Positions 48,825 through 57,780 are shown, numbered from the stretch's first letter. The stretch is DNA of 64,000 nt from Chloroflexota bacterium (GCA_020161935.1 JAIUNI010000013.1:109612-173611); one strand, 5' to 3'. The notes: generated by a model not told the origin, from the sequence alone. A program made the numbers and translations.

Positions 48825-50134
48825 GATTCAACCTGATAATCGGGCAGGTCGGTTTCAACATGGCGCACCGACCGCAGCCCATAGACGGCTGTCGTCATCA
48901 CCAGTATAACGCCCCCGACCAGCACCAGCACCAAACCCATGCCCGCCCCCGCTTGGTCGCCCACAATCGGCGTAAACAACCAGTTCGGCTCTACAGCCGG
49001 TTCAAGAAAGCGGTCAACCAACGGCCCGACCAGCAAGAACGAAGTGGTCGCGCCGATGAACCCCAATTGGTTAAACACGCTGAACACCCGCCCCTGCATA
49101 TCCGGCGGCGTTTTGGTTTGCAGCAGCGACACGAACAACCCCCACGCCAGCGGCAGCGTGAACAGCAGGATAAACATGCTGATTGCCAGCGGTATCGGGC
49201 TGCGGCTGGTGCCAAAAATGATGAACATCGCCCCCGTCACAAGGAATGTCGGCATAATCACGTTGATGCGCTTCCAGTGCTTACGCCGCAGCGCAATCGC
49301 CGCCCCCCCGAACAGCGCCCCCGCGTCCATCACCGCCAGCAGCAGTCCGGTGAGGGTTTCGCTGCCAGTGATCTTCAACAGATACGGGATGTTCAAACCC
49401 AGCGGCCCATTCAGTAGGAAGTTCATCACCGAGAAATACACAATCAGCACCAGCAGTACCCGCCGCGCCCCCAAATATGCCAACCCACCGCGCAGCTCCC
49501 GCCAGAAACCGCCGGAAGCCGCTTGTCCCTCGGCGCTCGGTGGCGGTTGGGAAATATGCATCATGAAAACAACCCCGACCGCGATCAAAAACGTGATCAT
49601 ATCCACCGCGATCACCCCGCCGATGCCGATCAACGGATACAGCAAACCCGTCAGCGCAGCCGCGACGACACCCGCCAGCGGGAAGGCCATTTGCTTAAGG
49701 GCGTTGGCGCGGTCACGGTGTTCATCCGTCACCAGCACACTCGTCACCGCGTCATCAGCCGGTGACTGGAACATGGCGCAGATGCCCTGAAAAAAGACGA
49801 TCACGTATAAATGCCAGAGTTGGAAGCTGCCCGATAGAAAACTCGCCAGCAGCAGCAAACTGCCCACCGCTTGCCCCGTATCCGCCAGCATAATCACCCG
49901 CCGACGGTTCCAGCGGTCAACCAGCACCCCCGCCGCGCTGCCAAACAGCATCGGTGGCAGCTCGTTAAAGAAAGCGACCAGTAGCAGCGGTGCGGCTTGC
50001 CCCGTGTCCACCGTCACGCGGATGCCAATCGCGATGCTCGTCATCCGGCTGCCGATCAAGGACAGCGTTTGCGTAATCACGAGTGTGTAAAACACGCGCA
50101 GTTTGGAGGCTGTCACGTTGTTCGAGGTATTCAC
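48821..50134 (-). CDS. MFS transporter
   Basis: The 437-residue protein has about 12 membrane helices. It shows the MFS pattern of the EntS/enterobactin-exporter-like branch: FYTLVITQTLSLIGSRMTSI AI, FGSAAGVLVDRWNRRRVIML AD (motif A, D-R-x-x-R-R) and QSPADDAVTSVLVTDEHRDR ANALKQM. The central loop holds GQAASGGFWRELRGGLAYL. It probably exports a small molecule. It lies between the GT2 gene upstream (11 bases) and DUF4288 downstream (overlap), so it belongs to the glycosyltransferase operon. Confidence 0.9.
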   Translation of the reverse strand: MNTSNNVTASKLRVFYTLVITQTLSLIGSRMTSIAIGIRVTVDTGQAAPLLLVAFFNELPPMLFGSAAGVLVDRWNRRRVIMLADTGQAVGSLLLLASFLSGSFQLWHLYVIVFFQGICAMFQSPADDAVTSVLVTDEHRDRANALKQMAFPLAGVVAAALTGLLYPLIGIGGVIAVDMITFLIAVGVVFMMHISQPPPSAEGQAASGGFWRELRGGLAYLGARRVLLVLIVYFSVMNFLLNGPLGLNIPYLLKITGSETLTGLLLAVMDAGALFGGAAIALRRKHWKRINVIMPTFLVTGAMFIIFGTSRSPIPLAISMFILLFTLPLAWGLFVSLLQTKTPPDMQGRVFSVFNQLGFIGATTSFLLVGPLVDRFLEPAVEPNWLFTPIVGDQAGAGMGLVLVLVGGVILVMTTAVYGLRSVRHVETDLPDYQVES

Positions 50135-50145
50135 GATAACGGGTC

Positions 50146-50874
50146 TTAGTGTGATTGAATGACAGGCGCAGGCCGCAGGACATCCACCAGAATGGCGAGG
50201 ATGACCTTAATCATATAGTAGGCCGACCGCAGCGTGGTAATCGACGACTGTCCGGCGATGCGCGGCTGCATCGTAACCGGCATTTCCAGCAGCCGGATAC
50301 CCGCGCGGTGCAGCAGGACAATCGACTCCGGTTCGGGGTAATCATGTGGGTACAATTGAGCGCAGAGTTGGGTCGCGTGGCGGTTACAGACGATAAACCC
50401 GCTGGTCGGGTCAGTCACCCGCTGCCGGACGATCACCGAGATTAAGCGGGCAAGGATGACACTGCCCAACCGCCGCATCGGTGAAGCCACATAACCCCGA
50501 TTTTCGATGTAGCGTGAACCAATCACGATGTCCGCTTGGTCAGCCGCCAGTGCCGCGAGCATCCGCGAAATCTCAGCCGGATCATGCTGCCCATCGCCGT
50601 CGTTGCGGATGACGACATCATAACCGCGTTTTTCGGCAAATTGGAAACCCGCCTGAACACTCGCGCCGATGCCCACATTATACGGCATGTGCAGCACCAT
50701 CGCCCCTGCGGCTTCAGCGCGGTCAGCCGTCGCGTCCCACGAGCCATCGTTGACCACCAGCACATCCACCCCCGGAATTTGCTGGCGAACACGCGCGACA
50801 ACATGCGCGACACTGCCTTCCTCATTTAATGCGGGAATAATGACAAGCATTTTGAGGGACGCAGCCTCGGACAT
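50146..50874 (-). CDS. Glycosyltransferase family 2 (dolichyl-phosphate sugar transferase-like)
   Basis: The 242-residue protein has the GT-A fold of polyprenyl-phosphate glycosyltransferases: VIIPALNEEGSVAHVVARVR, VLVVNDGSWDATADRAEAAG, MPYNVGIGASVQAGFQFAEK RGYDVVIRNDGDGQHDPAEI (the donor-binding D-x-D reads NDGDGQ) and VIGSRYIENRGYVASPMRRL. No C-terminal membrane helices follow, so it is the soluble DPMS-type form. It likely loads a sugar on a lipid carrier. It is the first gene of the four-gene minus-strand operon. Confidence 0.92.
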   Translation of the reverse strand: MSEAASLKMLVIIPALNEEGSVAHVVARVRQQIPGVDVLVVNDGSWDATADRAEAAGAMVLHMPYNVGIGASVQAGFQFAEKRGYDVVIRNDGDGQHDPAEISRMLAALAADQADIVIGSRYIENRGYVASPMRRLGSVILARLISVIVRQRVTDPTSGFIVCNRHATQLCAQLYPHDYPEPESIVLLHRAGIRLLEMPVTMQPRIAGQSSITTLRSAYYMIKVILAILVDVLRPAPVIQSH

Positions 50875-50933
50875 AATTTCTACCCCAACCAGAATGGCTC
50901 GATTCTGGCTGTTGAAACGCGGTGTGTCAATGC

Positions 50934-51929
50934 TCAGTGGTGAATGTAGGGGACAAGCGCCGCCAACGCCGCATCGAGCGCCAAATCGGATGTTGGTATG
51001 GACACTGTTTCGAGATTTTCGCCGGCTTCGGCAGCTTTTAACACCGCCAGCATCCGGTTCGTGATGCGCGTCTTATCCGCCGTCTGATACCGGTCAAAGT
51101 TCATCGGAAACTGGCTGTAATCTATGAACTCGAGCCCATAAAGGGCATCACTTAACGTTTTATGATAGGGTGTACCAAAATCAAAGTCGAGAACATCCTC
51201 GCCGTTCAAAACGATATTCATCCTAGGAATCGGTTCGTCCACATCAAACTCTTTCACCCGTACCACACCGTCCTCAAGGTTGGGTCGCGGGTCAACAATC
51301 AGAATCCGGTAGGGGTGAGCCTCCGCCGCCGAAAGATGATCGCGCTTGGTATGATAATCCGGTAATCCGCGCAGCGTCGGTGCCGACTCATGCAAATAAT
51401 CGAGTTCGATGTAAACCAACCCGCTCTCGATAATCTTGATGCGCTTGTTAAAATAGTCCCACACATCCCGACCAGCAGGTTTGTTGGAAGGAGACAACAG
51501 TTCAATCCACGCGACCGCCTCGCCCCGATCTTGCCGTCCCTGCACAACTTCATAGATACCAATTGCGGTGTATGTCTTTTCGGAAATGGGATTCTCAAAC
51601 AAGGTCTCAGTGATCGAGAAAACCAGTTCACCGCTTGCGGCAGCCGGTGAACCCTGTGCAGAGGGTCGTGGACGAATCGGGTTCATGTCATAAATCGTGA
51701 CATCCGATTCGGGATATTCGGCAGGTTGAGCAGTATCAATACGGCGGATTTGCAGCGAAGGCTCAAGCGCGGCGGTATACCCCATCGGCAGCAGCACAGC
51801 TTTCAGGGCATCTGCTAAATGGACGATATGACGTGTGTGGAACTCGACCCAGCCGCCTTGAGATTGCCACAAGCTGTGCAAATGTGCGTTAATACCTGCA
51901 TACTGGTTTTTAATTGAACGGACAGCCAT
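50934..51929 (-). CDS. DUF4058 family protein
   Basis: The 331-residue protein (start ATG 51929, preceded by GTGGAGG) has the DUF4058 pattern: IKNQYAGINAHLHSLWQSQG GWVEFHTRHIVHLADALKAV LLPMGYTA near the N-terminus, a central RQDRGEAVAWIELLSPSNKP AGRDVWDYFNKR and VYIELDYLHES, with the K...E-x-E/L-S-P-x-N-K core like nuclease folds of the PD-(D/E)XK class. The family is abundant in cyanobacteria and Chloroflexota and its function is unknown. It is a single gene between the GT operon and a quinone reductase. Confidence 0.88.
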   Translation of the reverse strand: MAVRSIKNQYAGINAHLHSLWQSQGGWVEFHTRHIVHLADALKAVLLPMGYTAALEPSLQIRRIDTAQPAEYPESDVTIYDMNPIRPRPSAQGSPAAASGELVFSITETLFENPISEKTYTAIGIYEVVQGRQDRGEAVAWIELLSPSNKPAGRDVWDYFNKRIKIIESGLVYIELDYLHESAPTLRGLPDYHTKRDHLSAAEAHPYRILIVDPRPNLEDGVVRVKEFDVDEPIPRMNIVLNGEDVLDFDFGTPYHKTLSDALYGLEFIDYSQFPMNFDRYQTADKTRITNRMLAVLKAAEAGENLETVSIPTSDLALDAALAALVPYIHH

Positions 51930-51971
51930 TTGCAGCCTCCACAAATCAGTATGCGTTATTATAACGAACCG

Positions 51972-52934
51972 CTACACCACCAGCAGCACCTTACCCGTCG
52001 TCTGACGGCTGGCGAGCGCACGGTGGGCTTCCGCCGCCTGCTCAAGCGATAATGCGCGGTCAATCCGCACCTTCAGTTTGCCGCTGCCAATCAACCCGAA
52101 AAGCGCCCCCGCCCGATACTGAATTTCGTCCGGTGTCGCCGTGTAATTGCCTAACGTTGGGCGCGTCAGGAATAGTGAACCTTTGCTGTTCAGCAGTTGA
52201 ACATCGAACGGCGGCACCGCCCCGCTCGACTGCCCGAACAGCACCATATACCCGCGTGGGCGCAGGCAGTTCAAACTGCGGTCGAACGTATCCTTACCAA
52301 CCGAGTCATAAACCACATCGACCCCGTGACCGTTCGTCAGCCGCTTGACCTCGGTATCGAAGTCCTCGTACAAGAAAACCTCGTCCGCGCCCGCTTCCCG
52401 CGCGATCCTCATCTTCGCCTCGGTTGAAACGGTCGCCAGCACCCGCGCCCCGCGCAGCTTCGCGATCTGTACGACCAGTGCCCCCGTGCCACCTGCCGCC
52501 GCATGAATCAGTATTGTACTCTCTGGCTTAACCTGATACGTATCCGTCACCAGATAATGCGCGGTCATCCCTTGCAGCATCACCGCTGCGGCGGATTGTG
52601 AATCGACACCATCCGGTACAGGCACCAGCTTCTCTGCTGGCACAATCGTGTACTCGGCATAAGCCCCAATCGTGAACGAATACGCCACGCGGTCACCAGC
52701 CTTCACGCTCGTCACCCCCGCGCCGACCATATCCACCACACCCGCCGCCTCTTGTCCGGGTGTAAACGGCAGCGCCGGACGGTACTGCCCCGACCGCTGG
52801 TAAATGTCGATAAAGTTCACCCCGACAGCCTCCACCTTCACCCGCACCATTCCGGCACCGGGTTCCGGCGGCCCCATATGCTCGACGCGCATCACGTCCG
52901 GCTCACCATACTCATGGACGCGAATAATTTTCAT
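51972..52934 (-). CDS. Zinc-independent quinone oxidoreductase (MDR family)
   Basis: The 320-residue protein has the QOR pattern: VNFIDIYQRSGQYRPALPFT PGQEAAGVV, no structural or catalytic zinc Cys, then the NADPH-binding AAAGGTGALVVQIAKLRGAR VLATVS (about 145-170), and DEVFLYEDFDTEVKRLTNGH GVDVVYDSVG. It reduces quinones or enones with NADPH in the cytoplasm. The start ATG has only a weak ribosome-binding site (GGGGGGATGAACA). Confidence 0.92.
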   Translation of the reverse strand: MKIIRVHEYGEPDVMRVEHMGPPEPGAGMVRVKVEAVGVNFIDIYQRSGQYRPALPFTPGQEAAGVVDMVGAGVTSVKAGDRVAYSFTIGAYAEYTIVPAEKLVPVPDGVDSQSAAAVMLQGMTAHYLVTDTYQVKPESTILIHAAAGGTGALVVQIAKLRGARVLATVSTEAKMRIAREAGADEVFLYEDFDTEVKRLTNGHGVDVVYDSVGKDTFDRSLNCLRPRGYMVLFGQSSGAVPPFDVQLLNSKGSLFLTRPTLGNYTATPDEIQYRAGALFGLIGSGKLKVRIDRALSLEQAAEAHRALASRQTTGKVLLVV

Positions 52935-53060
52935 TGTTCATCCCCCCAGCAATCAAACCGATAAATGGCTTTACCCGTAACCGTTCACCACGAACATTGT
53001 TTCTCGTAGGTGAGGGGCTGTGATCCTCCCCTGTATTTTATCCTCCCTCGTTTACGGGCG

Positions 53061-53093
53061 ATCTGCGACTGAGCTTGTCGCAAGGTAGCAGAT
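53061..53093 (+). repeat. Covarying hairpin element, ATCTGC/GCAGAT stem
   Basis: It carries the same loop as 35637 (gactgagcttgtcgcaaggt plus a) on a stem with a compensated C-G to T-A exchange. Confidence 0.8.
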
Positions 53094-53164
53094 CGGTGTC
53101 GCGTCAGCGACGGAGGGGGTTCTTGCTCCGCCCCAATTTATGAAACGTCATCTTCTTCTTGTAT

Positions 53165-53380
53165 GGGCGCACGGCTGTGCATACGCATTAAGTTAAGCCA
53201 TCTTGGCTCGGAATCTTCGGGTAAATCGTTGATTGTTTGCGCCGCATGAGGCTAAAGCCATCCTGCTACCAGCCGGACAAGCGCACTCAAGGCGCTCCAA
53301 AATTCGACTGCGAACATCCGTCTCTATTGATTTTATCCCTGAGAATTCCTTAGCTTAATGCCTATGCACGGCTGTGCCCC
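53165..53380. mobile_element. 216-bp MITE-like element, copy 2
   Basis: The left end reads GGGCGCACGGCTGTGCATAC and the right end, reversed, GGGGCACAGCCGTGCATAGG; both continue GCATTAAG. The central block gaggctaaagccatcctgct, then accagccggacaagcgcact, is identical to copy 1 (9221-9436). Both copies have the same length while the outer thirds have diverged. Confidence 0.75.
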
Positions 53381-53426
53381 CTGTTTTCTCATCACGGACG
53401 CTGCAATCCCTCGCGCCTGTTACTGC

Positions 53427-54062
53427 CTACACGCAGCTTTCCGGCAGCGGTGTGTTCGGGCTGGCGGGTTGGAACGTGATCTGAACATTCGGTACACCCA
53501 CCAACTCCAAGAAATCCCCAACAGCCACCTGCGCCTGTGTTTGCGCCTCCGCCAGAATGTTCCCGTCAACCGCCGCTTGGCGAAGCTGCTGCACCGCGAA
53601 ACGCCGCGTTTCTTGGTCAATCGTCGGGTTGCCCGGCGCGAAGATACCGCGTTCCAACGCCGCGATGTACGTCTTGCCCTCGTCCAGAATGCAGTCTTGC
53701 AGAGTCGGGGCGGGCAGCGTTAGTGTAAACCCGTCACCCGTTTCCGCGTTCTGGATTTGCGCCTGTGACATATCAATCCCCGCGTTGATATACCCCACCG
53801 CCACCAGCACCTGCTTCTGCCCGTAAAGCGTTTGCAACCAGCTCGGCATATCGCTTTGCACCGTCACGATGGTCGAGAAGCTGTAGCGGGTCGTTGTCAG
53901 CGAGGACAAGTTCTGCACTTTGTTCAAAATCGTCGTTGCGTTAAAGGTCGTTTTCGCGGCACAAATACCCGGTATAACGCATTGGCTCGCAATAAACAGG
54001 GTAGCGACCACGACAACAATGATCGTGATGAGTGTGGTGATGATAGCGATCAGTCGTTTCAC
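53427..54062 (-). CDS. DUF4230 family membrane-anchored protein
   Basis: The 211-residue protein has an N-terminal membrane helix (LIAIITTLITIIVVVVATLF IAS) and a DUF4230 domain: ATTILNKVQNLSSLTTTRYS FSTIVTVQ, VLVAVGYINAGIDMSQAQIQ, FTLTLPAPTLQDCILDE, ending with a helix in AVQQLRQAAVDGNILAEAQT QAQVAVGDFLELVG. The family is extracytoplasmic, of unknown function. Three Cys outside the membrane could form a disulfide. The start is preceded by AGGAGGCATAACGTG, a good site. Confidence 0.87.
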   Translation of the reverse strand: MKRLIAIITTLITIIVVVVATLFIASQCVIPGICAAKTTFNATTILNKVQNLSSLTTTRYSFSTIVTVQSDMPSWLQTLYGQKQVLVAVGYINAGIDMSQAQIQNAETGDGFTLTLPAPTLQDCILDEGKTYIAALERGIFAPGNPTIDQETRRFAVQQLRQAAVDGNILAEAQTQAQVAVGDFLELVGVPNVQITFQPASPNTPLPESCV

Positions 54063-54276
54063 GTTATGCCTCCTGCGTTATTGCCGATCAGTTTGTGCTT
54101 ATTATACGCGGGATACGTTTTGGGCGTTGCAGAGTGGTTGATGAGATCAGCCGCATTTTTGCCCTCGTAACAGATTGTGACTATCATTAAACGGACTCAC
54201 ATCATCACTCATAGAGCATATGTGCTACAATAACGGTTAGCAAATTGGGGTTGACCAAAACTGGAGACAACAACTC

Positions 54277-56973
54277 ATGCCTTTTATCGAAGCGCCAACA
54301 ACGTTTTATCTGGGTCGTCGTTATGACCCTGAAGCGCACAAATTAACCGATGATGTGGTCTATTACGATGCCCGCGATCTCGTGACCCACGCCATCGTGG
54401 TGGGGATGACCGGCAGCGGTAAAACCGGCCTGTGCATCACCATGCTCGAAGAAGCCATCCTCGACAATATCCCGGCGATCATCATCGACCCGAAAGGGGA
54501 CATCACCAATCTGCTGCTCACCTTCCCTGACTTTAAACAGCAGGATTTTGAGCCGTGGATTAATCCCGACGACGCGCGGCGGGCGGGCTTGGATATTCCC
54601 GCCTATGCCTCCGACGTAGCCGCCCAGTGGCGCGAGGGACTGAACAATTGGGGGATCGTGCCTGATCGGCTGCGCTGGCTGAAAAGTATCGCCAAGTACA
54701 GCATCTACACCCCCGGCTCAGATGCAGGTCTGCCCATCAGCATCCTCGCCTCACTCGCCGCCCCCAAAGAAGGCTGGGCAGGTAACGAAGAAGCCAACCG
54801 CGAGAAGATCAGCGGCATCGTCACGGCGCTTTTAGCCCTCATCGGCAAGAATGTCGAGCCGGTGAAGGACAAAGAGCATGTGCTGATCTCGAACATCTTC
54901 GAGTACAACTGGGCGCGTGGCATCAACCTCTCGCTTGAGGACATCATTATGCAGGTGCAGCAGCCGCCGTTCCCCAAACTCGGCGTGCTGGACATTGATG
55001 CCTATATGACCGAGAAAGCCCGTTACAAACTGGCGATGGAGATGAACAACATTATCGCTGCGCCGACCTTCCAGAGCTGGATTACCGGCGAGCCGCTGGA
55101 CATTCAGAGCTTGCTCTACCAACCGAACGGTCGCGCCCATGTCTCTATCTTCTACATCGCCCACCTCAGCGAACCCGAACGTCAATTCATCATCACCCTC
55201 CTGCTGGAAAATGTGCAGGGTTGGATGCGCCAGCAAAGCGGTACCACCAGCCTAAGGGCGCTGCTCTATATTGACGAGATGTTCGGCTACTTCCCACCCT
55301 ATCCGCTGAACCCGCCTACCAAAAACCCCATCCTGCGCCTGTTGAAGCAAGCGCGTGCCTTCGGCTTGGGTCTCATCCTTGCGACCCAAAACCCCGGCGA
55401 CCTCGACTACAAAGGATTGAGCAACGCCGGTACATGGTTCATCGGGCGGCTGCAATCCGCCAACGATAAAGCTCGCGTGATGGCGGGACTTGAATCGCTG
55501 GCGACCGCCGAAAACTCGCTCGACCTGAAAGCCGTTGACCGTCTGATTTCGGACATCGAGCCGCGTGTGTTCCTCATGCACAACGTCCACGATCAAGGCG
55601 GGCCGCAGTTGGTGCATTCCCGCTGGGCGATGAGCTACCTGCGCGGCCCACTAACGCGCCAGCAGGTGAACACCCTCATGGCAGTACAAAAAGCCGAACT
55701 CGTGGCGAAGATGGTCGCGCAAGGTATACCCGCTGCGGCTGGCGTGGGCGCGGCTCGCAATTTGCCGCTGCCGCCGGTACCGGGTGCCAGCGCACAGGTT
55801 GCCGTCCCCGCCGCACCACCCGGTTTGCCCGGTTTACCGCCCGCGCCGCCGGAGTTTGGCGCACAAGCTGCCGCCCCGATGGACGTAACCCAGCAGCTTA
55901 CCCAAGCCTACTCACAGGCCATCGCCCCCCAGAACACCACCGCCATGCGTACCACCCAGCCGGTACCGGGGTATAACGCCAGCGCCCCCGCGCTCCCCTC
56001 CGCCATCAGCCAGTATTATCTACCCGCTTCGGTCACGGCGGAACAGGCCATCCAATACTACGAACAGCAAACGCGCATCGCCTTCACCGGTTCGCCGCAA
56101 ACACTGCTGGCGTATAAGCCCATGCTCATCGGGCAGGCCAGCATCCGCTTCCAAGACCGCAAGACGCAGCTCTACACCACCCGCACCTACGCCTTCCACA
56201 TCCCGCAGTTGGATCGCACGGGTATGGTGCGCTGGGAAGACTTCCGCGCCAACCCCATCGACGCACGCCGCGTTTCCGGTGTGCCGTTCGGCAGCGCCAT
56301 CTTCGGCGAACTCGCATCGGGGTTGAGCGACTCCAAACGCATGACTTCCCTAAGAACCGAAATGGTCGATATGCTGTTCAATACCGAACGGCTGCAAATC
56401 CCCTACAGCCCGACCCTCAACATCTACGGCGACCCCAACGCGCAGGAAAGCGAGTTTCCGGCACGCTTACAGCAGATCGCACGCGAACAGCGCGACAAAG
56501 AAGCCGATGCGCTCGCCACCAAATACCAGAAGCAGTTTGATACGATTGATGAGAAGATGCGCCGCGAAGAACAGCAGTTGACCCAGCAAAAGCGCGAACT
56601 CGCCGACCTCAAGCGTGAAGAACTCTTTACGCGCGGTGAGTCCCTAATCAGCCTGTTCAAAGGCCGCACCAGTTACACCCTATCGCGTTCCAGCCGTGTC
56701 AGCCGTTATAAAAACAAAGCCGGCGCGAGCCTGAATGCCAGCGAGCAGACATTGGCTGACCTTGAGGAAAAGGGCGAAGCCTTACAGCAGCAGTTTCAGG
56801 CAGACGTGCAAGCCGTCACCGACAAGTGGGCGAAGGTCGCCGCCGAGATACAACCCTATCTCGTCACACCCTATAAGAAGGATATTCAGGTCGAACTCTT
56901 CGGGGTCGGCTGGATACCCTACTACTACACACTCATCAACGGCCAGCCCCTTCTGCTGCAAGGCTACTACTAA
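54277..56973 (+). CDS. HerA/VirB4-like ATPase (DUF87-type), long form
   Basis: The 898-residue protein opens with a short beta barrel and a RecA-like ATPase: Walker A GMTGSGKTG (about 44-52), IDPKGDITNLL, Walker B RALLYIDEMFGYFPP (about 330) and sensor ATQNPGDLDYKGLSNAGTWF. A linker rich in Pro, Ala and Gln (about 480-590) joins a C-terminal part with a charged coiled coil (REQRDKEADALATKYQKQFD TIDEKMRREEQQL) and a beta-rich end. It is a DNA- or protein-translocating AAA+ ATPase by family; the task is unknown. No nuclease or partner is adjacent. Confidence 0.87.
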   Translation: MPFIEAPTTFYLGRRYDPEAHKLTDDVVYYDARDLVTHAIVVGMTGSGKTGLCITMLEEAILDNIPAIIIDPKGDITNLLLTFPDFKQQDFEPWINPDDARRAGLDIPAYASDVAAQWREGLNNWGIVPDRLRWLKSIAKYSIYTPGSDAGLPISILASLAAPKEGWAGNEEANREKISGIVTALLALIGKNVEPVKDKEHVLISNIFEYNWARGINLSLEDIIMQVQQPPFPKLGVLDIDAYMTEKARYKLAMEMNNIIAAPTFQSWITGEPLDIQSLLYQPNGRAHVSIFYIAHLSEPERQFIITLLLENVQGWMRQQSGTTSLRALLYIDEMFGYFPPYPLNPPTKNPILRLLKQARAFGLGLILATQNPGDLDYKGLSNAGTWFIGRLQSANDKARVMAGLESLATAENSLDLKAVDRLISDIEPRVFLMHNVHDQGGPQLVHSRWAMSYLRGPLTRQQVNTLMAVQKAELVAKMVAQGIPAAAGVGAARNLPLPPVPGASAQVAVPAAPPGLPGLPPAPPEFGAQAAAPMDVTQQLTQAYSQAIAPQNTTAMRTTQPVPGYNASAPALPSAISQYYLPASVTAEQAIQYYEQQTRIAFTGSPQTLLAYKPMLIGQASIRFQDRKTQLYTTRTYAFHIPQLDRTGMVRWEDFRANPIDARRVSGVPFGSAIFGELASGLSDSKRMTSLRTEMVDMLFNTERLQIPYSPTLNIYGDPNAQESEFPARLQQIAREQRDKEADALATKYQKQFDTIDEKMRREEQQLTQQKRELADLKREELFTRGESLISLFKGRTSYTLSRSSRVSRYKNKAGASLNASEQTLADLEEKGEALQQQFQADVQAVTDKWAKVAAEIQPYLVTPYKKDIQVELFGVGWIPYYYTLINGQPLLLQGYY

Positions 56974-56993
56974 GAGCCTGATTTCTGACGTAG

Positions 56994-57013
56994 GGATGAG
57001 GCGTGCCTCATCC
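56994..57013. repeat. Palindrome GGATGAGGC-gt-GCCTCATCC
   Basis: Identical to 28603-28622 and preceded by cgtag. Confidence 0.8.
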
Positions 57014-57103
57014 GCGTGACTAACCAAAACCGTTTCTTTCGTAGGGGAGGGTCTGTGACCCTCCCGCGTATTTGCTCCCCTCTACCATGTATTGGAGAGG
57101 GCT

Positions 57104-57134
57104 GACGATGGAGTGAGTCTGCGAACGTACCGTC
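57104..57134 (+). repeat. Covarying hairpin element, GACGAT/ACCGTC stem
   Basis: The loop GGAGTGAGTCTGCGAACGT is on a stem GACGAT/ACCGTC, with one A-C mismatch. The outer arms are gctcccctctacc and gtgggggtgcgg. Confidence 0.65.
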
Positions 57135-57414
57135 GTGGGGGTGCGGATTTTAAACGACCACGAATGGGTTTTCCGTACAGGTCGCAAACCAACTTGTACC
57201 CCCTCCACATCCAAACATCCCCGTCACAACGTATATCTTACTGAGACACTAGTACTAATGTCTCATGCCCGCAAAATCCGAATGCGGAGTATTGTTGAGA
57301 CGGTGTGCCTAATTTTTTAACCTTTGCTACTTAAACTTGCCCACCAGCGGGAACCATTACGAAAAAATAATCTTTCTAACTCATTCGTACGGGAAAATAT
57401 TCCTCTTCACTGGC

Positions 57415-57444
57415 TTGACATTTCCGTGCCAAATCATCTAAACT
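57415..57444 (+). promoter_or_regulatory. Promoter of the cold-shock gene
   Basis: TTGACA (57415-57420) and TAAACT (57439-57444) are 18 bp apart. The implied leader is about 95-100 bases, the long untranslated leader typical of cold-shock genes. Confidence 0.6.
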
Positions 57445-57457
57445 TAACCAAATATTC

Positions 57458-57483
57458 ATAAAGTAAACCCTGCTTTACTTTAT
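57458..57483 (+). promoter_or_regulatory. Leader hairpin of the cold-shock gene
   Basis: ATAAAGTAAA (57458-57467) and TTTACTTTAT (57474-57483) pair perfectly around CCCTGC. A second small stem, TAGTAA/TTACTA (57517-57535), lies directly against the AGGAG site. Both are low-stability A/T stems, so temperature could switch the leader structure. Confidence 0.55.
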
Positions 57484-57549
57484 GCAAATATAAACTGTTT
57501 CCATAATGGGCGTTGTTAGTAAGTACGTGTTACTAGGAGTATTCAGCAA

Positions 57550-57780
57550 ATGTCGCAGCGAATTCAGGGTCAGGTGAAGTGGTTCAGTAACGAAAAAGGC
57601 TATGGGTTCATTACCCCCGAAAATGGCAGCAGTGATGTGTTCGTACATTACAGCGCCATTCAAGGCAACGGCTACCGTTCTTTGCAAGAAAAAGCCAAAG
57701 TTGAGTTCGAAGTGGTGGAAGGCCCGAAAGGTAAACAAGCGAGCGGCGTTACAATCCTAGAACTGCCCCAAGAAAGCTAA
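57550..57780 (+). CDS. Cold-shock domain protein
   Basis: The 76-residue protein is a complete CSD: IQGQVKWFSNEKGYGFITPE N carries RNP1 (KGYGFI) and VFVHYSAI is RNP2. The C-terminal strand VEFEVVEGPKGKQASGVTIL follows. It binds single-stranded RNA/DNA and melts structure at low temperature. Its own leader is long and structured, and AGGAG lies 10 bases ahead of the ATG. An intrinsic terminator follows. Confidence 0.95.
   Translation: MSQRIQGQVKWFSNEKGYGFITPENGSSDVFVHYSAIQGNGYRSLQEKAKVEFEVVEGPKGKQASGVTILELPQES

Larger units (their letters stand above)
52935..53426. repeat. Repeat-rich intergenic region with MITE copy 2
   Basis: There is no gene in these 492 bp. A GTAGGG-class element (tcgtaggtgaggggctgtga) lies near 53004, the 90-bp block shared with 35611-35700 at 53035-53124, a covarying hairpin at 53061-53093, and the MITE at 53165-53380. 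Confidence 0.75.
56974..57549. other. Intergenic region with repeats and the cold-shock leader
   Basis: The left part holds a GTAGGG-class palindrome (56994-57013), a tcgtaggggagggtctgtga element near 57040, and the covarying hairpin at 57104-57134. The right part (57340-57549) is A/T-rich and holds the cold-shock promoter and leader. No gene is supported. Confidence 0.7.

Noticed and set aside
48860..49790. Long plus-strand frames across the MFS gene
   Set aside because: Antisense to a clear 12-helix transporter; no independent evidence.
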